Counted from the stretch's first letter, positions 7,336 through 17,101 are shown. The stretch: DNA of 64,000 nucleotides from Liberiplasma sp046541015 (GCA_046541015.1 JBKHEA010000004.1:49551-113550); one strand, 5' to 3'. The notes: a model not told the origin generated them from the sequence alone. Numbers and translations are program-made.

Positions 7336-9888
7336 ATGACGCATGATAAATCTTTATACACCCCAATGATGCAACAATACTTAAGTATAAAAGAAGACTA
7401 TAACGATGCTATAGTCTTTTTTAGACTTGGTGATTTTTATGAAATGTTTTTTGAAGATGCGCACCTTGCAAGTAGAGAACTAGAAATTCAACTTACAGGC
7501 CGTGATGCAGGAGCTAAAGAACGTGTACCGATGTGTGGCGTGCCTTATCATGCTGCAGAAAGCTATATTAATCGCTTAGTTGAAAAAGGTTATAAAGTTG
7601 CGATTTGTGAACAAATTGAAGAGGCAAGCCAAACTAAAACACTCGTTAAAAGAGATGTTGTGCGCGTTGTAACACCTGGGACAAATATTGATGATAACAA
7701 CGCCTTAGATTACTACATTGCAAGCATTGAACTCAGTGAATATTTTTATAGTATAGCTTATGCTAATATAACCTCAGGAGAACTTTATGCACTAAAGATT
7801 CCAAAAGAAATAGGCGCGCTAATTAATGAAATATCGGCAATTCCTCTAAAAGAAATTATTGTTAGCCATGAGTTTGATAAAGCCTATATTAATGCTTATA
7901 CTGAGTATGAAGGCATTGTCATATCAATCCATAAAGATCTAACGATTGAAGACTTGTTTAAAGATTTATATAGCGATTTGCCAACCCCCATTGAAAAACG
8001 TGCTGTCAAACGTTTACTAAGTTATATTTTAAACACACAAAAACGCTCCTTAATGCATTTAAAAAAATGTGTTCGCCTAGATCAAAGTCAAACCATGAAA
8101 ATGGACGCAAACACAATTAGGAGTTTAGAACTTATAAAAACTATGCGTCAAGGGCATGAGAATGGAACTTTATTTTGGTTAATCAACAAAACTCAAACGG
8201 CAATGGGAAGTCGTGCTTTAAAAAAACAATTACTCAAACCACTGATTAATAAAGATATATTAGAAACCCGCTATGATATGGTTGATGCTTTAAACAAAGA
8301 GTTTATTCTTGCCAATGAACTCAATGATCAATTAAAAAATGTTTATGATTTAGAGCGCATTGTCGGCCGTATTGCTTATGGGAATTTAAACGCAAAAGAT
8401 TTGGTACAGCTTAGAAGAAGTCTTGAAGTTTTACCAACATTTAAATCGTTATTGAATCAACTAAATTTAACGTATGCTAGCTATTTAAGTGAATCAATTG
8501 ATCCTTTAAAATCAACGCATGAACTCTTAGAAAAAGCACTACTAGAAGAGGTACCCTTAACCATCAAAGAAGGCAACATGTTTAAAAAAGGCTATTCTGA
8601 AAAGTTAGATGAACTAAAAGATATTCATTTAAATGTAAAAAGTTTTTTAGAAAAATTTGAAGAAGAAGAACGCGCGCGTACTGGGATAAAAAAATTAAAA
8701 ATAGGGTATAACAGAGTTTTTGGGTACTATATAGAAATTCCCAAAAGTCAAGTGAGCGAGTTAAAAGATGATGAATTTTATACCCGTAAACAAACTCTTG
8801 CGAATGCTGAACGCTATATTACTGAAACGTTAAAAGAAAAAGAACACATTATTTTATCAAGTGAAGAAAAAAGTGTTCAATTAGAATACGAACTCTTCAT
8901 TGAATTAAGAGAAACTGTGAAAAAAATCTTACCAGTTATTCAAAAGAATGCTGAAGTGATTAGTGAAATTGATATGTTGCTAGCCTTTTCTAAGGTGAGT
9001 GAACGTTTGAACTTTGTAAGACCTATTTTACATGATAAGCCACAAATTGATATTAAAGACTCTTTTCATCCTGTTATAAAAACTTTAGTTAAAGATGTTT
9101 TTGTACCCAATGATATTTTTATGGATGAAAAAACCACCATCCAACTCATCACTGGACCGAATATGAGTGGGAAATCAACCTTCATGCGACAATTAGCGCT
9201 AACAGCGATATTAGCGCAAATTGGCTCGTTTGTTCCTGCCAAAAGCGCAACCTTACCGGTTTTTGACCAGCTCTTTACACGAATAGGCTCAAGTGATGAT
9301 TTGATTAGTGGAAAGTCTACTTTTATGGTGGAAATGCTTGATGCAAACCACGCTTTAGAACACGCAACTAAAGATTCACTAATTTTATTTGATGAAATTG
9401 GTAGAGGGACATCTACATATGATGGCTTAGCGATTGCGCAAGCAATCATAGAATATATTCATGAAAATATTGGATGTAAAACCTTGTTTTCAACTCATTA
9501 TCATGAACTGACACATCTTGAAGAATCTTTAGCTCATGTTCAAAACATTCATGTTTCAGCCGTTGATGAACAAGGCGTTATTCGCTTTTTACATAAAGTT
9601 AAACCAGGTAAAGCAGATAAATCTTATGGGATTAATGTTGCCATGCTTGCAAATTTACCACCGCGTTTAATCAAACGCAGTGAACAATTGCTTAAGCATT
9701 TAGAAACCAACCACAATGAACCTGAATTAAATCTATTTAATTATGATGATTTAAAAATGATTGAAGAACCAAAAGAGATGGGTGACTCATTAAGTATAAA
9801 GCTAGATGCCATCGCTATAGATGAGTTAACGCCAATAGAAGCCCTTAATATACTATATGAACTTAAAAAATCAATCAAGAAACGATAA
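7336..9888 (+). CDS. mutS: DNA mismatch repair protein MutS
   Basis: Recognises mismatches and recruits MutL. The 850-residue protein has the N-terminal mismatch-reading motif GDFYEMF, the connector, lever and clamp regions, and a C-terminal ABC ATPase with GPNMSGKST (about residue 606), the Walker B LILFDEIGRGT and the STHYHEL H-loop, followed by a short dimerisation tail. The start at ATG 7336 (MTHDKSLYTPMMQQYL) is preceded by AGGTGA; the in-frame GTG at 7327 lies in that site. It shares a transcript with the upstream tail-anchored protein and ends at a two-way terminator, so it is not cotranscribed with mutL. Confidence 0.98.
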   Translation: MTHDKSLYTPMMQQYLSIKEDYNDAIVFFRLGDFYEMFFEDAHLASRELEIQLTGRDAGAKERVPMCGVPYHAAESYINRLVEKGYKVAICEQIEEASQTKTLVKRDVVRVVTPGTNIDDNNALDYYIASIELSEYFYSIAYANITSGELYALKIPKEIGALINEISAIPLKEIIVSHEFDKAYINAYTEYEGIVISIHKDLTIEDLFKDLYSDLPTPIEKRAVKRLLSYILNTQKRSLMHLKKCVRLDQSQTMKMDANTIRSLELIKTMRQGHENGTLFWLINKTQTAMGSRALKKQLLKPLINKDILETRYDMVDALNKEFILANELNDQLKNVYDLERIVGRIAYGNLNAKDLVQLRRSLEVLPTFKSLLNQLNLTYASYLSESIDPLKSTHELLEKALLEEVPLTIKEGNMFKKGYSEKLDELKDIHLNVKSFLEKFEEEERARTGIKKLKIGYNRVFGYYIEIPKSQVSELKDDEFYTRKQTLANAERYITETLKEKEHIILSSEEKSVQLEYELFIELRETVKKILPVIQKNAEVISEIDMLLAFSKVSERLNFVRPILHDKPQIDIKDSFHPVIKTLVKDVFVPNDIFMDEKTTIQLITGPNMSGKSTFMRQLALTAILAQIGSFVPAKSATLPVFDQLFTRIGSSDDLISGKSTFMVEMLDANHALEHATKDSLILFDEIGRGTSTYDGLAIAQAIIEYIHENIGCKTLFSTHYHELTHLEESLAHVQNIHVSAVDEQGVIRFLHKVKPGKADKSYGINVAMLANLPPRLIKRSEQLLKHLETNHNEPELNLFNYDDLKMIEEPKEMGDSLSIKLDAIAIDELTPIEALNILYELKKSIKKR

Positions 9889-9921
9889 AAAACCACTTAA
9901 GCTAGCGCTTAAGTGGTTTTT
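9889..9921. terminator. Bidirectional terminator between mutS and the beta-propeller lipoprotein gene
   Basis: Long stem AAAACCACTTAAGC/GCTTAAGTGGTTTT with loop TAGC, flanked by A residues on the left and T residues on the right, placed between two converging genes. Confidence 0.92.
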
Positions 9922-9923
9922 AA

Positions 9924-11813
9924 CTATTCAGCATCAATTCGTAATAACAATGTTTCAGTGATTTCAAAATCATTAGTCATATCGTGTGAAGTGATGGCTT
10001 CATTTGATATTAAGAACAAGTAATCTCCAACATAAACAGCACGACGTACACTAAAATTATAATTGTAATAGCCATAGTAATAGTCACTATTATCAAACGA
10101 ATCTTTGTAGGTTTGATAAAGATCGAAATGACTCAATACTTTTTCAATTGTAATTGGTGTATCACTTTCTTCATCAATAGTGAAGATCATATAATCATCA
10201 GTATTTTTAAATTCATCGCTATAATAATAGTAGCGAGCAATATTAAAGCCGATAAATCCTTTTTCTTTTGCGACTAAGATTGCTTTGTGATTATGTAACG
10301 CTTCACTGTATTGCCACTGTGAATCGTTACTTAATAAAAGCGATTCTCCAATTTCAACGGGCATCTCAGGGTTGCTTACATCATAAAGGGCTAATTTTAA
10401 TCCTAAAGTTTGCCCAGTCTCACTAGCATCATAGCCAATACCAATCACCGTATCAGTACCCCATGGTTTTTGGTAAGTACTAAAACCAGTAATTTCAAGT
10501 TCGCCACTGATGAATGGATTTTCTGGATCACTTAGATCAATCACATAAAATGGATCTGTGATTTCAAATGTTACAACGGTTGCACGTGTCCCATTAAAAC
10601 TTACAGAACGAACTGATTCTCTAGGTTTACCAAGACCTTCAAAAATACTACCAACAATTGATAAACTTCGTTCACCCGAATCATTTTCATTGCGTCTAAA
10701 GACATATAGACGGTTTTTGGTATCATCGCCCCATCCTTCAGTGGTTACCAATCTAAAATGGCCATCATAAACATCCATCGCAAACTGATTAATCACATTA
10801 CCTTGGAAATATCCTGACCCACCAAATTCTAACCCTTCTTCATTAAAAATATAACTGACTAATAACCCATTAGGTTTTGATTCGCCAAACACAGAAAAAT
10901 CATAATAGGTTGTAGCAATATAAATCTCTTCAGTATTAATATAAATATTACTCCACCAACCAGATCCTAAAAACACTTCGGTTTCAATGGTGTTGGTTGA
11001 ATCTAGTAAAATACTTGTAATCATCACAAAATTATTATAACTTGTATCAGGAATATATTTGATATCTTCATAATCCACAACGCTTATGTCTTCATTTTCT
11101 TTTACATAAGGACGAGGGTCTATATCTTCATGTAAAAAAACACTCATGTTAGATATAAAAATTAATTGATTATCTATCAAACGTGATGTCATCAAGTAAC
11201 CACTAATTTCAAAAGTATCTTTTAAAGTATAATCATCTCGATTATAAATTTCAACAAAGGTTGCACTATTGCCATACCCATAATAGTAATCATCTGTAGT
11301 TATACCATCTTCTATAACAGAGCCATCATTAGTAAAATAAGTATACTCATAATGATAACCAATCGCAATAATATAATCATCAGTTAAATATAAATCAGTA
11401 TAATAAGCATAAGCTAAATCCATTGCGGATTGCATAATGATTTCCATTTGTCCATCTTCTAATACTCTTATGACATTGAGTCTATTATCAGCGATAGTGA
11501 TAATAATATTACCATCTGTTTTAACAATATCTCCTTCATCCACCCCATCAACTTGAACATTCGTTGATGAGTGATCACTTGATTCATCCCCACCACTAGA
11601 ATCATCAACGCCATCAGCTTCCATTTGTGGCGATAAACGATCAAATAACCAATTTGTTTTATTACTATCATTAATCAAGCGCGTGAGTTCTTCATAGTCT
11701 TTAACTTGTGCTAAACCAAAATCTTCATCATCCTTTAAAGGTCGGTTGCCTTGACAAGCACTCAATAACAAAACACTTAAAAAGATTAAACCAAAGCTAA
11801 CAATTTTTTTCAT
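9924..11813 (-). CDS. Lipoprotein with secreted beta-propeller domain (COG4880 type)
   Basis: Predicted surface lipoprotein of 629 residues. The signal peptide ends in the lipobox LLSAC with Cys20. A Ser/Asp-rich linker follows, then the family hallmark VQVDGVDEGDIVKTDGN and a long run of beta strands rich in Tyr and Asp, as in the secreted beta-propeller family distantly related to WD-40 proteins. The family's function is not known. The ATG at 11813 follows AAGGAGGT; an in-frame ATG ten codons upstream has no such site. It lies in reverse between mutS and mutL, which are normally adjacent. Base composition does not look foreign. Confidence 0.85.
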   Translation of the reverse strand: MKKIVSFGLIFLSVLLLSACQGNRPLKDDEDFGLAQVKDYEELTRLINDSNKTNWLFDRLSPQMEADGVDDSSGGDESSDHSSTNVQVDGVDEGDIVKTDGNIIITIADNRLNVIRVLEDGQMEIIMQSAMDLAYAYYTDLYLTDDYIIAIGYHYEYTYFTNDGSVIEDGITTDDYYYGYGNSATFVEIYNRDDYTLKDTFEISGYLMTSRLIDNQLIFISNMSVFLHEDIDPRPYVKENEDISVVDYEDIKYIPDTSYNNFVMITSILLDSTNTIETEVFLGSGWWSNIYINTEEIYIATTYYDFSVFGESKPNGLLVSYIFNEEGLEFGGSGYFQGNVINQFAMDVYDGHFRLVTTEGWGDDTKNRLYVFRRNENDSGERSLSIVGSIFEGLGKPRESVRSVSFNGTRATVVTFEITDPFYVIDLSDPENPFISGELEITGFSTYQKPWGTDTVIGIGYDASETGQTLGLKLALYDVSNPEMPVEIGESLLLSNDSQWQYSEALHNHKAILVAKEKGFIGFNIARYYYYSDEFKNTDDYMIFTIDEESDTPITIEKVLSHFDLYQTYKDSFDNSDYYYGYYNYNFSVRRAVYVGDYLFLISNEAITSHDMTNDFEITETLLLRIDAE

Positions 11814-11908
11814 TATAAAGACCTCCTTATAAATCATTTTCATTATATAAAAAAATTACAGATAATAAAATGATTTTAAACATGTTGCATATTACGCTAA
11901 ATAAGATG

Positions 11909-11936
11909 CTGAAAGCTAGTCAATTTATGGTACAAT
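11909..11936 (+). promoter_or_regulatory. Possible promoter of mutL
   Basis: CTGAAA (11909-11914), 16-bp spacer and TACAAT (11931-11936), about 25 bases before the mutL start codon. Moderate match only. Confidence 0.4.
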
Positions 11937-11960
11937 AAACCTAGAAATATAGGTGATAAA

Positions 11961-13703
11961 ATGGGTAATATAAGACAATTAGATGAAAAATTAGCCAATA
12001 TGATTGCAGCCGGTGAAGTGGTTGAAAATATGGCCAGTGTTGTAAAGGAATTACTAGAAAATGCACTCGATGCAAACAGCACAGAAATTGAAATTCAACT
12101 CGAAGATTATGGCTTAAAAACGATTAAAGTCATTGATAATGGTTGCGGGATGGACCGCGACGATTTACACATGGCTTTTAAGCGTCATGCAACGAGTAAA
12201 ATCAAGACTCACCATGATTTATTCCATATTGCAACGTTAGGCTTTAGAGGCGAAGCTTTACCAAGTATTGCAAGTGTATCGACGTTAACCATTGAATCTT
12301 CAGTTGATGGCGAACAAGGCCATAAAATCACGATAAAACAAGGCGAAATGATTGAAGATGCAATTAGTGTTGCAAGAAAAGGGACAGCCATTACAGTAAG
12401 TAAAATTTTTTATAATACCCCAGCTAGATTAAAACATTTAAAAAGTGAAACAAGAGAACTTTCTTTTATTGTTGATTATGTGAATAAAATTGCGCTAGCG
12501 CATCCTTTTGTACGCATTCATTTAACCCATAATCAAAAAACCATCTTACAAACTCCAGGTGATGGCGATATACTAAAAATCATTTATCAGATTTATGATT
12601 TAGATATTGCTAAAAATATGCTGGCATTTGAAAATAAGAACGCCTATTTTAAAATTAAAGGGCTTACCGCAAAATCACATCTATATCGCTCAAGTAAGCA
12701 ACACATCACCCTCGTTGCCAATCAACGCTTAATTAAAAATCAAAAAGTATCTTTAGCTATCTCAGAAGCTTACAAATCCTATTTGCCAATTGGTAAGTAT
12801 CCTATTACTTATTTAGAAATTACCGTTGATCCTTTATTAATTGATGTTAACATTCATCCACAAAAATTAGAGATTAAGTTTTCTGAAGAATATAGTTTAA
12901 TTGAGCTTATTAAAACAACCATCCAAAAACGCTTAAGAAACGAAAACTTAATTCCTAGGGTTAAACCTAAAGAAACATCCTTCGATAAAAACTACACTCA
13001 AGAACCTTTAGTATTTTCATATGAAAATGCTTTAGAAGATTTAGGCAATCAAGATCTTTTTATAGAGGAATCAAAAAAATTTGAAAAACCACTTCAAGAA
13101 GATTCGTTAAATGCACAAACTGCCTTACCTGATATGGAATATATCGGACAAGCATTAGGAACCTATTTGCTATTTCAAAACTATGAAGGATTTTATATGC
13201 TAGACCAACATGCTGCCGCAGAACGTATTCGTTATGAAAACTATTTAGCGCACATGGCAAAAAAAACCACAACTTCAAAGCCACTCTTAGTCCCATTTAA
13301 AATTTCTTTATCAAGTGATGAAAAAGTAGCTTATAACTTATATGGTCAAACCTTAGAAGATTTTGGTATTAAAGCGACACTTTCCCAAAACAACTTATTA
13401 ATTAACGAGATACCTACTTGGTTTTTAGATGGTCATGAAGAAGATTATACTGAGATTATAATTAAGCATGTTCTTTTAGAAGAAACGATTGAAAAAGATA
13501 CCTTAGTAAACCAGCTTGCAATTGACTTAGCCTGCAAGCATTCGATTAAAGCCAACCAGTTTATAAGAAAAGAAGAAGTCGATGCAATTATGAAAGACCT
13601 AAATAAAACTAAAAACCCATACCACTGCCCTCATGGAAGACCAACCCTTATTCATTTTACAAAAGAAGAACTTGAAAAGCTCTTCAATAGGATTCAATCA
13701 TGA
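11961..13703 (+). CDS. mutL: DNA mismatch repair protein MutL
   Basis: GHKL ATPase that couples MutS to strand removal. The 580-residue protein has the ATP-binding motifs KELLENALDA, DNGCGMD and GFRGEALPSI. The C-terminal domain has the endonuclease metal motif DQHAAAERIRYE (from residue 415) and ACKHSIK and CPHGRP, so this is a nicking-type MutL, as expected where no MutH exists. ATG 11961 follows AGGTGATAAA. It overlaps miaA by four bases (ATGA). In most relatives mutL directly follows mutS; here a reversed lipoprotein gene separates them and mutL has its own promoter. Confidence 0.98.
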   Translation: MGNIRQLDEKLANMIAAGEVVENMASVVKELLENALDANSTEIEIQLEDYGLKTIKVIDNGCGMDRDDLHMAFKRHATSKIKTHHDLFHIATLGFRGEALPSIASVSTLTIESSVDGEQGHKITIKQGEMIEDAISVARKGTAITVSKIFYNTPARLKHLKSETRELSFIVDYVNKIALAHPFVRIHLTHNQKTILQTPGDGDILKIIYQIYDLDIAKNMLAFENKNAYFKIKGLTAKSHLYRSSKQHITLVANQRLIKNQKVSLAISEAYKSYLPIGKYPITYLEITVDPLLIDVNIHPQKLEIKFSEEYSLIELIKTTIQKRLRNENLIPRVKPKETSFDKNYTQEPLVFSYENALEDLGNQDLFIEESKKFEKPLQEDSLNAQTALPDMEYIGQALGTYLLFQNYEGFYMLDQHAAAERIRYENYLAHMAKKTTTSKPLLVPFKISLSSDEKVAYNLYGQTLEDFGIKATLSQNNLLINEIPTWFLDGHEEDYTEIIIKHVLLEETIEKDTLVNQLAIDLACKHSIKANQFIRKEEVDAIMKDLNKTKNPYHCPHGRPTLIHFTKEELEKLFNRIQS

Positions 13704-14593
13704 TCTATGTGATTGTTGGGCCAACCGGTGTTGGGAAAACTGCTTTATCGATTGCGCTTGCTAAAGCACTTAATACAGAGATAATATCGTGTGATAGTAT
13801 TCAGATATATAAAGGCTTAAATATAGGCAGTGCTAAAATCAAACCTAGTGAACAATCAGGTATTAAACATTATATGATTGATATCTTAGAACCGACTGAA
13901 GCCTTTAGTGTTGCTCAATATCAACATGAAGTTAGGGCATTAATCGATGAATTTATCGAAAAAGGTAAAACCCCTTTATTAGTTGGCGGTACTGGCTTTT
14001 ATTTAAAAAGCGTTTTACATAATTATAATTTTGATCAAAGTCATCGTGACCTTGATTTTGAAGCCTCTTATGACCTTGTTTCTAATATAGAGTTATTTGA
14101 GTATTTAAAAAGACTAGACCCAGCATCAACCAATAAACTTCATCCTAATAATCGTAAACGTGTCTTACAAGCACTATATAGAGCAAAACAAGGCGTTAAA
14201 ATTAGTGATCAAAACAAAGGTCATGAGAAATTATATGATTATACCATGATTGGTTTAACAATGCCAAAAGAGCAATTATATCAACGAATCAATGAACGCG
14301 TAGATGCAATGATTGGTGAAGGATTAATTGAAGAAGTTAGATCACTTTATGATAGGGGCATTAAAAACCAAAGCATTGAAGCGATTGGTTATAAAGAACT
14401 GTATGCGTATTTTGAGGGTCTAATCAGTTTAGAAGAAGCAATCACAACGATAAAAAGAAACTCAAGACGCTATGCCAAAAGACAGTATACTTTTTTTAAT
14501 AATCAATTTGAGGTTAATTGGTTTGAGGTTAACGTAAATGACTTTGACCAAACCATTCAAGCTGTTTTAAACTATATCCAAAAGCATGAATAA
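13700..14593 (+). CDS. miaA: tRNA dimethylallyltransferase MiaA
   Basis: Transfers a dimethylallyl group to A37 of tRNAs, the substrate step for MiaB at 4.5 kb. The 297-residue protein has the P-loop GPTGVGKTALS at its N-terminus, the SCDSIQIYKG segment, HYMIDILEP, and the tRNA-binding EAIGYKEL motif. Slightly shorter than the Bacillus protein (314). It begins inside the mutL stop codon, so its translation is coupled to MutL, and ends in a terminator. Confidence 0.97.
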   Translation: MIYVIVGPTGVGKTALSIALAKALNTEIISCDSIQIYKGLNIGSAKIKPSEQSGIKHYMIDILEPTEAFSVAQYQHEVRALIDEFIEKGKTPLLVGGTGFYLKSVLHNYNFDQSHRDLDFEASYDLVSNIELFEYLKRLDPASTNKLHPNNRKRVLQALYRAKQGVKISDQNKGHEKLYDYTMIGLTMPKEQLYQRINERVDAMIGEGLIEEVRSLYDRGIKNQSIEAIGYKELYAYFEGLISLEEAITTIKRNSRRYAKRQYTFFNNQFEVNWFEVNVNDFDQTIQAVLNYIQKHE

Positions 14594-14607
14594 TTTCATG
14601 CTTTTTA
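14581..14607 (+). terminator. Rho-independent terminator of mutL-miaA
   Basis: Stem AAAGCATGAA/TTCATGCTTT with loop TAAT, then a T-rich tract. The stem starts within the last codons of miaA. Confidence 0.88.
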
Positions 14608-14640
14608 TTTTTAAATAATTTAAAATAATTTAAAATAACT

Positions 14641-14686
14641 GTAATACAAAAAACTAATTTATAATACAGATAATATGTAATACAAA
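14641..14686 (+). promoter_or_regulatory. Three direct TAATACA repeats upstream of the hydrogenase operon
   Basis: GTAATACAAA occurs at 14641-14650 and 14677-14686, with ATAATACAGA between them at 14661-14670. TAATACA cores start at 14642, 14662 and 14678. They lie upstream of a good promoter and a cre-like site, so they may be sites for an activator or redox regulator. I cannot name the regulator. Confidence 0.4.
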
Positions 14687-14701
14687 TGTAAACGCTTTTC
14701 A
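14687..14701 (+). promoter_or_regulatory. cre-like catabolite operator upstream of the hydrogenase promoter
   Basis: TGTAAACGCTTTTCA matches 12 of 14 positions of the Bacillus cre consensus TGWAANCGNTNWCA on the reverse strand, one half-site being perfect. It ends 10 bases before the -35 box, a position at which CcpA activates rather than represses in Bacillus. Confidence 0.5.
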
Positions 14702-14711
14702 AGATTAAACC

Positions 14712-14740
14712 TTTACATTAAGCAGTTAATAGCCTAAAAT
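14712..14740 (+). promoter_or_regulatory. Promoter of the hydrogenase operon
   Basis: TTTACA (14712-14717), 17-bp spacer, TAAAAT (14735-14740), about 35 bases before the first gene. Confidence 0.7.
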
Positions 14741-14775
14741 GAATTTGTAGATAAACGATGAAAAAGGAGGAAATA

Positions 14776-15288
14776 ATGAATAATAATATTTTAGATATTA
14801 GTACCCTTGATCAAGACTTATTAAAGGGCGTTGATGCGTACATTGAGTCTTTAGAAGATAACAAACAAGAACAACTCATCCATGTACTTCATCATGCTCA
14901 ACAACTCTTTGGCTACTTGCCCCAAAACTTGCAACTATATATCGCAAGAAAGTTAAACTTATCGGCAGCTAAAGTGAATGGTGTTGTCACATTCTATTCT
15001 TTTTTTAATGAAGAACCAACCGGTAAATACACCATTAGTGTTTGCATGGGAACCGCATGTTTTGTAAAAGGGTCAGATAAAGTATTAAACCGCATTTTAG
15101 AGTTAACAAAAACAGAAAAAAATAAAATTAGTGAAGATGGTCTTTTTACTGTCAAAGATGTTCGTTGTATTGGTGCTTGTGGGTTAGCACCTGTAGTCAC
15201 TGTGAATGACAAAGTCTATGGTAAGGTTAATGTTAAGGATGTTGATAGCCTTATAAGAAAATACAAGGGGGAAGCACATGTTGATTAA
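14776..15288 (+). CDS. Hydrogenase subunit, NuoE-like [2Fe-2S] thioredoxin-fold protein (HydC type)
   Basis: Small electron-transfer subunit of a multimeric [FeFe] hydrogenase. The 170-residue protein has the NuoE fold and its four cluster cysteines, CMGTAC (C-x4-C) and CIGAC (C-x3-C). It is the first gene of a three-gene operon with NuoF- and HydA-like partners, the layout of the HydABC electron-bifurcating hydrogenase. ATG 14776 follows AAAGGAGG with ideal spacing; an in-frame ATG at 14758 precedes the site and is unlikely. It overlaps the next gene by 11 bases. The lack of other nuo genes nearby argues against complex I. Confidence 0.9.
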   Translation: MNNNILDISTLDQDLLKGVDAYIESLEDNKQEQLIHVLHHAQQLFGYLPQNLQLYIARKLNLSAAKVNGVVTFYSFFNEEPTGKYTISVCMGTACFVKGSDKVLNRILELTKTEKNKISEDGLFTVKDVRCIGACGLAPVVTVNDKVYGKVNVKDVDSLIRKYKGEAHVD

Positions 15289-17101
15289 TAGTTTAGAAGC
15301 GCTAGCGAAATGGCAAAAAAGTATTCCTAAAAAAACTGACTATCGTATCAATCTTTTAGTATGTGCAGGAACAAGCTGTATTTCTAGTGAGGCAGATATT
15401 ATAGTTTCTATGTTTGAAAGTTTACTTAAAGAACACAATATTATCGCTGAGGTTAACTTAATTAAAACTGGTTGTTTTGGTTTTTGTGGTCAAGGACCTA
15501 TCATCAAAGTTGAACCTGATGATATAACGTATGTTCAAGTTAAGGTTGATGATGTTGAAGAGATATTTAACAGTCATATTTTAAACAACAAAACGGTTAA
15601 ACGTCTTTTATACATTGAACCAGGAGAAACTGAAGCTAAAGAAGATTCAAAAGGCATGAATTTTTATAAGAAACAAATGCGTATTGCATTAAGAAACTGT
15701 GGAGAAATTGATCCTGAAGATATTGAAGATTATATCGTTAATGATGGATATAGAGCTTTAGGTGAATGTTTAACGCATAAATCAGAAGAAGAAGTTATTG
15801 ATATTATTAAACAAAGTGGATTAAGAGGTCGTGGCGGTGGTGGGTTTCCTACAGGCTTAAAATGGGGTTATACAGCCGCTATTCAAAGTGAAGAAAAATA
15901 TGTTATTTGTAACGCAGATGAAGGCGATCCTGGGGCTTTTATGGATCGATCTATTTTAGAAGGTGATCCGCATTCGGTTATTGAAGCAATGGCGATTGCA
16001 GGGTATGCGATTGGGGCACGAACTGGGCTTATTTATATTCGTGCTGAATATGGATTAGCAACGCATCGTTTACGTATTGCCTTAAAACAGGCTAAAGAAA
16101 ATGGGTTCTTAGGAAAACAAATCTTTGGAAGTAGTTTTAATTTCGATATAGAGATTAAATTAGGAGCGGGTGCTTTCGTATGTGGTGAAGAAACGGCATT
16201 AATACGCTCTATGGAAGGACACCGTGGTGAACCAGATAAAAAACCACCTTTTCCTAGTGAAAGTGGGTACCGAGGTAAGCCATCAAATGTTAACAATGTT
16301 GAAACCTTTGCGAACGTACCGGTTATAATTTTAAAAGGTGCTGATTGGTTTAAAGCCATTGGCACAGAGCGCTCTAAAGGGACTAAGGTTTTTGCGCTAG
16401 CGGGGAATATTCGTAACATTGGACTTGTTGAAGTTCCAATGGGAACTACCTTTAAAGAAATTATTTATGATATTGGTGGTGGCCATCCCGATGGAAAAGC
16501 TATAAAAGCTGTTCAAATTGGAGGTCCAAGTGGTGGGGTTATTACTCAGGAGTATTTTGATACCCAAATTGATTATGACTCACTATTAGCCATTGGTGCC
16601 ATGATGGGTAGTGGGGGTATGATTGTCATGGATGAAGATAGTGATATGGTTGAAATTGCTAAGTTCTATCTTGATTTCACACAAGATGAATCTTGTGGTA
16701 AGTGTACCCCGTGTAGAATTGGGACTAAACGTATGTATGAGATTTTAGATCGCCTAACTAAAATGGAAGGTGAACCCCAAGATTTAGACCGACTAGAAAC
16801 CTTAGGACAAAATATAAAAAACGCATCACTTTGTGGGCTTGGACAAACTGCGCCAAATCCAGTATTATCAACCATGAAATTCTTTAGAGAAGAATATGAA
16901 GCCTACGCTTATAGAACTAAAAAAACAAGTTATTCAATTGATTCTAAAAAGTGTATTGGTTGTACAAAATGTGCCCGTGTATGTCCAGTTTCTTGTATTA
17001 GTGGAAAAGTTCGAGAGGTTCATATCATTGATGAAAGTGCCTGTATTGCGTGTGGTGCATGCTTTGATGCATGTCCTGTTAACGCAATCGTGAAGCCATA
17101 G
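15278..17101 (+). CDS. Hydrogenase diaphorase subunit, NuoF-like (HydB type)
   Basis: NAD(H)-binding flavoprotein subunit that passes electrons between NADH, ferredoxin and the hydrogenase. In 607 residues: an N-terminal thioredoxin-like [2Fe-2S] domain (CAGTSC and CFGFC), the NuoF core with GRGGGGFPTG for NADH and FMN, NADEGDPGAF, the SLBB region, the [4Fe-4S] motif ESCGKCTPC, and two C-terminal ferredoxin clusters (CIGCTKCARVC and CIACGACFDAC). This domain order is that of HydB of bifurcating hydrogenases. It overlaps the NuoE-like gene and is followed 9 bases later by hydA. Pyridine nucleotide preference (NAD or NADP) cannot be read from sequence alone. Confidence 0.93.
   Translation: MLINSLEALAKWQKSIPKKTDYRINLLVCAGTSCISSEADIIVSMFESLLKEHNIIAEVNLIKTGCFGFCGQGPIIKVEPDDITYVQVKVDDVEEIFNSHILNNKTVKRLLYIEPGETEAKEDSKGMNFYKKQMRIALRNCGEIDPEDIEDYIVNDGYRALGECLTHKSEEEVIDIIKQSGLRGRGGGGFPTGLKWGYTAAIQSEEKYVICNADEGDPGAFMDRSILEGDPHSVIEAMAIAGYAIGARTGLIYIRAEYGLATHRLRIALKQAKENGFLGKQIFGSSFNFDIEIKLGAGAFVCGEETALIRSMEGHRGEPDKKPPFPSESGYRGKPSNVNNVETFANVPVIILKGADWFKAIGTERSKGTKVFALAGNIRNIGLVEVPMGTTFKEIIYDIGGGHPDGKAIKAVQIGGPSGGVITQEYFDTQIDYDSLLAIGAMMGSGGMIVMDEDSDMVEIAKFYLDFTQDESCGKCTPCRIGTKRMYEILDRLTKMEGEPQDLDRLETLGQNIKNASLCGLGQTAPNPVLSTMKFFREEYEAYAYRTKKTSYSIDSKKCIGCTKCARVCPVSCISGKVREVHIIDESACIACGACFDACPVNAIVKP

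Noticed and set aside
14611..14640. Short tandem TAAAATAATT repeats as a regulatory array
   Set aside because: Only two to three copies of a low-complexity AT unit directly after a terminator, far from the promoter; expected by chance in such AT-rich DNA.
14776..17101. Fragment of respiratory complex I
   Set aside because: Only NuoE- and NuoF-like genes are present, and both are fused in operon with an [FeFe] hydrogenase large subunit; the NuoF-like protein has the extra domains of HydB.
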